Positions 5,706-12,145 of a DNA stretch of 12,145 nt are shown in pieces. The DNA comes from Alistipes sp. CAG:435. Its GTDB lineage: Bacteria > Bacteroidota > Bacteroidia > Bacteroidales > UBA932. Within the stretch, counting starts at the first letter, position 1. Every line of letters begins with the position of its first letter. The translations under genes were made by a program, and so were the position numbers. Location of the stretch: contig FR893097.1 in the NCBI GenBank assembly GCA_000433355.1, positions 1 through 12,145 of the forward strand. Direction: 5' to 3'. The notes beneath the pieces are model-generated. The model did not search any database. It was not told the DNA's origin and worked only from the letters and a program-made list of their open reading frames with translations.

Positions 5706-8700
5706 ATGGTTCAATTACTCAAAAAAGGATTTGCCGCATTGGTTGCAGTCCTTGTCGGAATCACGGCATTCGCGCAGGTGACCACGTCCTCTTTGAACGG
5801 TAAGGTGACTGACGCCAATGGAGCCGCTGTTCCTGGAGCCGCCGTGGTCGCGGTTCACATCCCATCGGGTACACAGTATTATGCTGTTGTCAACGCCGAA
5901 GGTCGTTATGCGATCAACGGTATGCGTTCAGGTGGCCCTTACAAGGTTGAGGTAAGCTGCCTTGGCTATCAGGCCGTGACCTTCACGGATGTCACCCTCC
6001 AGCTCGCCGAGGCCTACAACCTCAACGCCAAGCTGAACGATGACACCCAGATGCTTTCAGAGGCTGTTGTTGTCTCCACCGCCAACTCCAAGTTCGCCGT
6101 AGAGAAGACTGGCGCCGCCACCAACATCAACAACGCCCAGATCACCGCTCTGCCTACTGTCAGCAGAAGCATCTCTGATGTCACAAGGCTTTCCCCTTAT
6201 GGTGGAAACGGAATGGCATTCGCCGGAGCGGACGGACGTACAGCCAACTTCACGGTTGACGGTGCGAACTTCAACAACAACTTCGGTCTTAGCGAGAAAC
6301 TTCCAGGAGGCGGTTCTCCTATCTCCATCGATGCGATTGAGGAAATGCAGGTTGTGATTTCTCCTTTTGATGTACGTCAGACCAACTTCATCGGTGGCGG
6401 TGTGAACGCCATCACCAAGTCCGGAACCAACACCTTCAAGGGATCCGCATACGTTTATCATCGCAACGAGAACATGCGTGGTGATGCCGTTGAGAGCGAG
6501 ACAATCTCCGGCGCGCGCGACAAGGACCGCAACACCATCTACGGTATGACATTCGGCGGCCCTATCATCAAGAACAAACTCTTCTTCTTCGTGAACTATG
6601 AATATGCCAAGACTCCTACCGTTGCCAACCGTTGGAGAGGTTCCGAGGATGGCATAGGTAATTCAAACGCCTATCTTTCACGTACCACTTTGGAGGATCT
6701 TCAGAAGGTTTCTGACTTTGTAAAGGACAAATACGGTTACAACACAGGTTCGTACACAAATTTCCCTGCTGATGAGAGCAACAGAAAGATTCTTGCCCGC
6801 ATCGACTGGAACATCAATGACAACCATCACCTCGCCCTGCGTTACAACCACACTTTGAACAGAAGCTGGATGTCTCCTAACGCATCTTCGATGGACGGTG
6901 GTCCTCGTTCCGCCTACGGCCGTACATCCCTTTATGCGATGTCTTTCGCCAACTCAATGTATTCAATGGACAATGTTGTGAACACTTGGTCTCTCGACTT
7001 GAACAGCCGTCTGAGCGACAAGCTTTCCAACCAGTTCCTCGCCACATATTCACAGCTTGACGATGTCCGTGGAACTAATTCATCTGATTTCCCTTTCATA
7101 GACATTATGGACGGTGGCAAGAAGAGTCCGGACGGCGAGAATGCCGCTGATGGCTCCAGCACCTACATGGCTCTTGGCTATGAGCTGTTCACATGGAACA
7201 ACGGTGTGCATAACAACGTCATCACCGCAAAGGATGACCTTACCTACTATGCCGGTAACCACAAGGCCACTTTCGGAGCAAGCTACGAGTACCAGATGGC
7301 CGACAACTCTTACATGAGAAACGGTACCGGTTACTATCGTTACAACAGCCTTGACGACTTCCTCAACGAGGCCGCTCCTTCAGTTGTCTGCCTTACCTAT
7401 GGTTACGACGGAGAAGCAAATCCTGCGGCCCGCGTGCGTTTCAACAAGCTTGGTGTTTATGCTCAGGACGAGTGGTCTATGCTTGACAATTTCAAACTCA
7501 CATACGGTCTTCGTCTTGACGGTCTCTTCTTCAGCAATCAGGACCTGATGAGGAACCAGGCGATCTATGATCTTGACTATAACGGAAAGCATATCGACAC
7601 CGGCAAGTGGCCTAACAGCAGCCTTACTGTTTCTCCTCGCGTTGGTTTCACTTGGGATGTGTTCGGCGACAAGAGCTTCAAGGTTCGTGGAGGTACAGGT
7701 CTCTTCTCAGGACGTCTCCCTCTCGTGTTCTTTACCAATATGCCTACCAACTCTGGTATGGTTCAGTACCAGGCCAAGCTTAACGCGACCGGCAAGAATG
7801 GTGGAACTCTTACAGACATGAAGCAGTTCGCCGGCAAGATCCTGACCCGTCAGGAACTTCACGACAAACTCATCTCTATGGGCTATCCTGACACAATCAA
7901 GCCTGAGGATGGAACAGCTCCTTCTGAGATTTCCGCTGTTGATCCTAAGTTCAAGATGCCTCAGGTTTGGAAGACCTCTATCGCTTTTGACTACTCTCTT
8001 CCTACTTCATTCCCATTCACTATCACTGCTGAGGGAATCTTCAACAAGACCATCAACGGTGTATGCCTCAGGGATTGGAGCGTCAAGGACACCGACGGAT
8101 TCTCAAGATTCAACGGTGCTGACAACCGTCCTCTCTACCAGGACTTCAAGCTTACCTACGACAAGGATGGTAAGACCACGAATATGCCTGCCGCTTACGT
8201 TCTTGAGAACACAAATAAGGGTTACGGCTATTCCGCCAACCTGACAATCAACACGACTCCTGTTCAGGGCCTCAACATTATGGCTGCCTACACCCACACT
8301 GTTTCCAAGGAACTTACCGGTATGCCTGGTTCAAACGCTTCCTCAGTGCTCAACTACATGGCTACAGTCAACGGCCCTAACGATCCGGGTCTCCACAACT
8401 CACAGTACGTGACCCCTGACCGTTTCGTGGCTTCCCTTACCCACAGTGACAAGTCCGGCAACCACTACAGCTTCATCTACGAGACTTGGAGAGGTGGTTA
8501 CAACTACTCTTACATGACTGTCAACGACATCAACGGTGACGGTTACAACTACGACGCAATCTACGTTCCTACCGACGCGGAGGTCGCCAACAAGGAGTTC
8601 CGTTTTGTTTCCGATGATGACCGTGACCGCTTCATGGACTATGTCCACAACGACAAGTACCTGAGCAAGCGTCAGGGCAAGTACGCTGAGGCTTACAGCG

Positions 8701-9026
8701 TTTATTCTCCTTGGGTTCATAGGGTTGACTTCAGCTACAAGCACGATTTCAAGGTTAATGTCGGCAAGAGCGTCAACACTCTCCAGCTCAGCCTTGATGT
8801 GAAGAACATCCTTAACCTCTTCAACTCCAGCTGGGGTGTAAGCAAGTACATGAACCCGGCTCTTGGTGAGGGACGTATCCTTAGGTATGAAGGTGTTGAC
8901 AATGAGGGCTATGCCACATTCTCTACCGCCAAGGCTTACAATGCTAACACCGAGACATTTGTGCCTTACCACACCATCGGTCAGTGCTGGTACGCTTCCA
9001 TTGGTATCAAGTACATGTTCAACTAA
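5706..9026 (+). CDS. Oar-like TonB-dependent outer-membrane receptor
   Basis: A 1106-residue outer-membrane protein. Residues 1-23 form a signal peptide ending A-F-A before Gln24. Residues about 27-115 are a carboxypeptidase-regulatory-like beta-sandwich (SSLNGKVTDANGAAVPGAAV onward, with the typical EGRYAINGMRSGGPY segment). A plug domain follows at about 118-255, including FTVDGANFNNNFG, a SIDAIEEMQVV segment and GGGVNAITKSGTNTFKG. The rest is a large beta-barrel rich in aromatic and Asn/Asp turns, ending GIKYMFN as an outer-membrane beta-signal. This layout is that of Oar-like receptors rather than classical SusC proteins. It presumably imports or binds a large substrate using TonB energy; the substrate is unknown. 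The gene is intact and is followed after 17 bases by a surface lipoprotein gene, as expected of a receptor-lipoprotein pair. Confidence 0.9.
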   Translation: MVQLLKKGFAALVAVLVGITAFAQVTTSSLNGKVTDANGAAVPGAAVVAVHIPSGTQYYAVVNAEGRYAINGMRSGGPYKVEVSCLGYQAVTFTDVTLQLAEAYNLNAKLNDDTQMLSEAVVVSTANSKFAVEKTGAATNINNAQITALPTVSRSISDVTRLSPYGGNGMAFAGADGRTANFTVDGANFNNNFGLSEKLPGGGSPISIDAIEEMQVVISPFDVRQTNFIGGGVNAITKSGTNTFKGSAYVYHRNENMRGDAVESETISGARDKDRNTIYGMTFGGPIIKNKLFFFVNYEYAKTPTVANRWRGSEDGIGNSNAYLSRTTLEDLQKVSDFVKDKYGYNTGSYTNFPADESNRKILARIDWNINDNHHLALRYNHTLNRSWMSPNASSMDGGPRSAYGRTSLYAMSFANSMYSMDNVVNTWSLDLNSRLSDKLSNQFLATYSQLDDVRGTNSSDFPFIDIMDGGKKSPDGENAADGSSTYMALGYELFTWNNGVHNNVITAKDDLTYYAGNHKATFGASYEYQMADNSYMRNGTGYYRYNSLDDFLNEAAPSVVCLTYGYDGEANPAARVRFNKLGVYAQDEWSMLDNFKLTYGLRLDGLFFSNQDLMRNQAIYDLDYNGKHIDTGKWPNSSLTVSPRVGFTWDVFGDKSFKVRGGTGLFSGRLPLVFFTNMPTNSGMVQYQAKLNATGKNGGTLTDMKQFAGKILTRQELHDKLISMGYPDTIKPEDGTAPSEISAVDPKFKMPQVWKTSIAFDYSLPTSFPFTITAEGIFNKTINGVCLRDWSVKDTDGFSRFNGADNRPLYQDFKLTYDKDGKTTNMPAAYVLENTNKGYGYSANLTINTTPVQGLNIMAAYTHTVSKELTGMPGSNASSVLNYMATVNGPNDPGLHNSQYVTPDRFVASLTHSDKSGNHYSFIYETWRGGYNYSYMTVNDINGDGYNYDAIYVPTDAEVANKEFRFVSDDDRDRFMDYVHNDKYLSKRQGKYAEAYSVYSPWVHRVDFSYKHDFKVNVGKSVNTLQLSLDVKNILNLFNSSWGVSKYMNPALGEGRILRYEGVDNEGYATFSTAKAYNANTETFVPYHTIGQCWYASIGIKYMFN

Positions 9027-9043
9027 TTTAATGTCAAGACGAT

Positions 9044-11035
9044 ATGAAACTTAAATATATTTTCACCGCCCTTGTGGCCGCTTTGACTCTCGCGGTTGGC
9101 TGCGAGGATGACATCGAAAGATATCTTGATGAAGTCAAGGTGTCGTCATCATACGTGGCTATTCCTGCCGCCGGTGGTTCCCAGACCATCACAGTCAACG
9201 CCAGTGCTGACTGGTCGTTCGGCGATATTCCTGAATGGCTTACCGTATCTCCTACATCCGGAGCCGCCGGTGAGACTACCGTCAGCTTCAAGGCTGACGC
9301 CGCTACCTCCACCAACGAGGCTATGCTCTACCTTACCTGCGATGGCAAGTCTCAGATCATTAACGTACTGCAGCAGACTGAGAAAGTAGAACCTCAGGTT
9401 ATTCCACTGAAAGAGTTCCTTGCCAAGGAGGTTTCTCCAACTGTTTACAGGATTGCCGGTACCATTTCTAATATTCAGGAAATCTCCGCCAGCTATAAGA
9501 ATGCGACTCTTACAATCTCTGATGACGAAGGCTATTCGGTTTACTGTTATCGTTTCGGGCCTCCTTCCGGAAAGAAGATAGAGGACTTGGGAATGGAAGT
9601 CGGTGACTTCCTTACTGTAGAAGGCGCGAGAGGTGAATATAATGGTTCTCCTCAGATGGCCCAAGGTGGCGTCTTTGTAAGCCTTGTGAAATCCCTCATC
9701 AAAGTTGACTCTGTTTCCGTAAAGGAACCTCTTCCTGTCGAGGGTGGTGAGTTCAAGGCTTATCTGACCTGCAAAGGCGAAGGTGTGTCTGTGGTTGTTC
9801 CAGATGACGCTAAGTCTTGGCTCTCGGTTACCTCCATCGAGACTTCCGGCACAAACGCCACCGTTACTTTCATCGCCGCTGACAACCAGCTCGGTGACCG
9901 TGCCACAAACCTTACTTTCAACACGACCTCCAACGGCAAGGTTTACTCAGCGCAGACCTCTCTTGAGCAGAAAGGATCCATTCTTGCTGTTACAGTGGGC
10001 GAGTTCCTTAACGCCGCTGTCAGCCCGGCGCAGTACCGCCTTACCGGAACCGTTAAAAAGATTTCTGTCTCTGAACAGTACAACAATGCGGACATCACGG
10101 TTGCCGATGCTCTTGGCAACTCGGTGCTTGTTCATAGGATGAAGCCTGCCAGTGGCAAGATTACGGATTTGACCATCGGTGTAGGTGACAAACTTACGGT
10201 TCTCGGTCAGAGAGGAGAGTATAATGGCACAGCCCAGATGGTAAATGGTGTCTATGAGAGCCATGTCCACTATATTCCTGCCACCATCAAGGAGTTCCTT
10301 GCCAAGGAAGTCTCGGACGTTGAATATATCGTGACGGGCAAGATTGTCAACATCAAGGAGATCAGTGCTTCTTTCAAGAACGCTACCTTGACGATCGCTG
10401 ATGATGAGGGAACTACTTTGTACGTCTTCCGAATGAAGGCGGCTGAAGGTGGTCCCGCCATTGAGAATATAGGCTTGAAAGTTGGTGATGTCCTCACAGT
10501 TATTGGAAAGAGGGGCGAATTCAACGGCTCCGCTCAAATGGTTAATGGCTACTATGTCAGCCACGAGGCTGGCAGCGTGGATCCGGAACCAGAACCTGGA
10601 GATAATTCGTATTCCATTGATTTGAGCTACAAACTCGGGGCTAATGCTTATGATGATGGTGTTGCTACGATCAATGGCAAAGAAAATATGAAAGTTCTTA
10701 AGTTTGGAGCGTCGAAGGGGAAGACCGGCGATCTCACAATCACTGTTCCAGCTGGTTCCAAGAGAGTATCGTTCTATGCGTTGGCTTGGAAAGGTGCTGC
10801 CACCACATTGGAGTTTTCTGGTTTAGGGATGACGTTCGGCACTCAAGGCATCAGGGCTAATGATGGAGTGGCTGGTCAGTCTCCTTACAAGATCACTGTG
10901 ACAGATGATGACTACTACACATTCACCGTTCCTACAGCCTTGACAGAGGATCTTGACATAAAGATCACCACTGCCGCAAACGTTGGAAACAACACCCGCG
11001 CGGTACTCTTTGGTCTCAAAGCTTTCAAAGAGTAA
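9044..11035 (+). CDS. Surface lipoprotein with BACON and repeated OB-like domains
   Basis: A 663-residue lipoprotein with lipobox L-A-V-G-C (Cys20); the residues after Cys are E-D-D, acidic as in Bacteroidetes surface-export signals. Residues about 31-111 are a BACON domain (AIPAAGGSQTITVNASADWS through INVLQQT). Three homologous domains follow at about 118-215, 313-408 and 410-508, each with K-E-F-L or G-E-F-L, a Y-x-(I/L/V)-x-G strand, an A-T-L-T-I-like strand, a VGDxLTV strand and an R-G-E-(Y/F)-N-G-(S/T)-x-Q-M signature; these look like OB-folds. A BACON-like domain lies between the first and second (about 220-310). After a Pro/Glu linker (DPEPEPGDN) comes an unrecognised beta-rich C-terminal domain (about 521-663). 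It lies 17 bases behind the receptor gene and is probably its partner. Ligand unknown: BACON domains suggest glycan or mucin contact, OB-like folds could bind sugars or nucleic acids. Confidence 0.85.
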   Translation: MKLKYIFTALVAALTLAVGCEDDIERYLDEVKVSSSYVAIPAAGGSQTITVNASADWSFGDIPEWLTVSPTSGAAGETTVSFKADAATSTNEAMLYLTCDGKSQIINVLQQTEKVEPQVIPLKEFLAKEVSPTVYRIAGTISNIQEISASYKNATLTISDDEGYSVYCYRFGPPSGKKIEDLGMEVGDFLTVEGARGEYNGSPQMAQGGVFVSLVKSLIKVDSVSVKEPLPVEGGEFKAYLTCKGEGVSVVVPDDAKSWLSVTSIETSGTNATVTFIAADNQLGDRATNLTFNTTSNGKVYSAQTSLEQKGSILAVTVGEFLNAAVSPAQYRLTGTVKKISVSEQYNNADITVADALGNSVLVHRMKPASGKITDLTIGVGDKLTVLGQRGEYNGTAQMVNGVYESHVHYIPATIKEFLAKEVSDVEYIVTGKIVNIKEISASFKNATLTIADDEGTTLYVFRMKAAEGGPAIENIGLKVGDVLTVIGKRGEFNGSAQMVNGYYVSHEAGSVDPEPEPGDNSYSIDLSYKLGANAYDDGVATINGKENMKVLKFGASKGKTGDLTITVPAGSKRVSFYALAWKGAATTLEFSGLGMTFGTQGIRANDGVAGQSPYKITVTDDDYYTFTVPTALTEDLDIKITTAANVGNNTRAVLFGLKAFKE

Positions 11036-11051
11036 TTCTTTTTGAATATAT

Positions 11052-11089
11052 TAAAAAGGGCGACTGCATATCAGCAGCCGCCTTTTTTT
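11052..11089 (+). terminator. Intrinsic terminator of the receptor-lipoprotein operon
   Basis: GGCGACTGC (11059-11067) pairs with GCAGCCGCC (11074-11082) with one A-C mismatch, flanked by an A-run before and seven T after (11083-11089), 16 bases past the lipoprotein stop codon. Confidence 0.85.
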
Positions 11090-11153
11090 GTCCTTCAGAA
11101 TCAGTAAAGAAACCGTAAGCATTCGAGGAAGTACGTGCGTCGATAAAGTTTGG

Positions 11154-11195
11154 CTGCAACTTGCATCAGTGTGATGCCGGTTGCAGTCTTTTTTT
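11154..11195 (+). terminator. Second strong terminator-like hairpin
   Basis: CTGCAACTTGCATC (11154-11167) pairs with GATGCCGGTTGCAG (11173-11186), 14 positions with one mismatch and one G-U, a 5-base loop, then TCTTTTTTT. It is about 65 bases beyond the operon terminator. No gene lies between, so it is either a backup terminator or the end of an unrecognised small transcript. Confidence 0.65.
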
Positions 11196-11222
11196 GGGGG
11201 AGTGTGATATTGGCTCGAGTTA

Positions 11223-11464
11223 CTTTGCGGACAAGGCGCGCCAGTTTGCGGGAAGAAGGTCTGCGTAGTCTTTCCCTGCCTGTTCGTATTCCGGGATCCG
11301 GCGAAGTCCTTCAGCAGACCAATGGCCACGCGGGTGCTCCTGGAGCCATGTTCATAGAAGAAGAACCTGTCTCCCGTCATCACGTTCACCACACTCCATA
11401 CGTATCCCTTCACCGCGCGGCGCTTTTCTTTGTCTAAAAAGGCCGGAAAATGATCTCTAATCAA
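11223..11464 (-). pseudogene. IS66-type transposase fragment
   Basis: On the minus strand, codons from 11464 down to 11297 read through K-G-Y-V-W-S-V-V-N-V, then FFFYEHGSRSTRVAIGLLKDF, matching the segment of IS66-family DDE transposases after the first catalytic Asp (GYxW, then FxYxxGSRS, then LLxxF). The expected continuation carrying the second Asp (Q-T-D-G-Y) is missing. A different frame continues with YEQAGKDYADLLPANWRAL and stops at 11222-11220; this could be a degraded continuation. There is no N-terminal part upstream of 11464, no start codon and no partner gene, so it is an inactive remnant. Confidence 0.65.
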
Positions 11465-11543
11465 AGACCCTCTTATACCCCAATGACAACGAAAGAAGAC
11501 CTTAGACTTAATTCGTTACTGTTTGATTTTCCTTCCGCTCCAG

Positions 11544-11869
11544 TTCTCCGAAAAACGCATCGAGGCACATATCTGTATCTGCTTTGTCGCCTACAAGGTG
11601 CACAAAGAGCTTGAAAGGGTCATCAAGAAAGCCGGTCTCGACCTCAGCGTGGATAAGGTGCTGGATATAGCCACGACGCTTATCACCTTGAGGTGAAGAT
11701 ACCATGGACTGACCATGTTCGGACCAGGACTCTGTTCCTAACCCCGGAGCATCGGTCGCTACTGCCGCTTTTTGGCAATATATCGAAACTCAAATTGGGT
11801 GAATCTTCGCCAAAGTCAGGAAGAAAAACGGAGCAAACCTTTGCGGTAGACTTTTCTAAAGATGAATAA
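11544..11869 (+). pseudogene. Frameshifted C-terminal fragment of an IS1634/IS4-type transposase
   Basis: One frame (11544-11690) reads FSEKRIEAHICICFVAYKV and continues KELERVIKK, then LSVDKVLDIATTLIT, the characteristic region after the last catalytic Glu in IS1634/IS4-type DDE transposases (RIEAHICICFVA). It then hits a stop at 11694-11696. The next frame picks up with LEVKIPW, then RTRTLFLTPEHRSLLPLFG, the usual C-terminal tail, and ends at 11867-11869. Loss of one base near 11689 (ACC-TT-GAG) explains the shift. The N-terminal and catalytic parts are absent; sequence before 11544 is unrelated. Confidence 0.7.
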
Positions 11870-12145
11870 GCCAGAACTTCTCACACGTACTTCAATAAAG
11901 ATGATCATTTGATGTAATAGCCACCGGTCCCTTGTTGGTTGCCAATCTGACAAGGTGCCCATCTCCGTTCTGGTGACGACCGCCGGAAATGGTGCGCGTT
12001 TTTGTGCGACTTCGACGCCCAAAATTGGCCCAAGAAAATGCTTTATATTGACTCTCAGATGATTAAGCGTAGTACATGGGGAAATAAGAAACGAAAAGCC
12101 CTGAAAAGAAATGAAAACAAAATTCGCTTGTAACTACCTTTAAAT
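11870..12145 (+). other. Transposon-flank sequence, one weak open frame
   Basis: No recognisable gene. The longest suggestive frame (11951-12133) reads GDDRRKWCAFLCDFDAQNWP and then a Lys/Arg-rich tail with no plausible start codon. The first part faintly recalls the R-x-x-W-x-A-x-x-x-x-D segment of DDE transposases, which would fit the surrounding debris, but this is not strong enough to call. Confidence 0.25.

Noticed and set aside
8400..8972. 190-codon open frame on the minus strand inside the receptor gene
   Set aside because: Val-rich antisense shadow of the intact receptor coding sequence; no motif of its own.

Overview
The window reads as a chromosome segment from a member of the Bacteroidales, probably a host-associated one. 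Four things point there: promoters of the Bacteroidetes type (TTTG, about 19 bases, then TAnnTTTG), a GH92 lipoprotein, an Oar-type TonB-dependent receptor paired with a BACON-domain lipoprotein, and the long form of MetK. I cannot name a genus from sequence alone.

Layout. Bases 1-929 hold no convincing gene. They contain a 137-bp tandem repeat, a series of hairpins with similar geometry, and one copy of a dispersed repeat. A GH92 alpha-mannosidase lipoprotein gene follows (930-3137, +) with its own promoter and a good terminator. Bases 3138-3917 carry a strong promoter with an rRNA-leader-like sequence but no rRNA behind it, then a second, internally duplicated copy of the dispersed repeat, and a very long hairpin that separates this transcript from the convergent metK gene (3918-5228, -). 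The metK leader contains what I read as a SAM-II-type riboswitch. It is followed by an intrinsic terminator whose 5' arm can pair with the aptamer P1 strand, giving a complete SAM-sensing attenuator in front of the SAM synthetase gene. Divergent from metK, an Oar-like receptor (5706-9026, +) and a surface lipoprotein with BACON and repeated OB-like domains (9044-11035, +) form a two-gene operon closed by a terminator. Bases 11090-12145 hold transposase debris: an IS66-type fragment on the minus strand and a frameshifted IS1634/IS4-type C-terminal fragment on the plus strand.

How the parts relate. The receptor and lipoprotein look like an outer-membrane uptake or binding pair analogous to SusC/SusD, substrate unknown. 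The GH92 enzyme is a likely surface or periplasmic trimmer of alpha-mannosides but is not in a visible polysaccharide-utilisation locus. MetK is housekeeping. The most informative element is the metK leader switch. The most puzzling is the non-coding transcript candidate at about 3309-3880. All RNA and promoter calls come from reading the sequence by eye, without folding or database searches.
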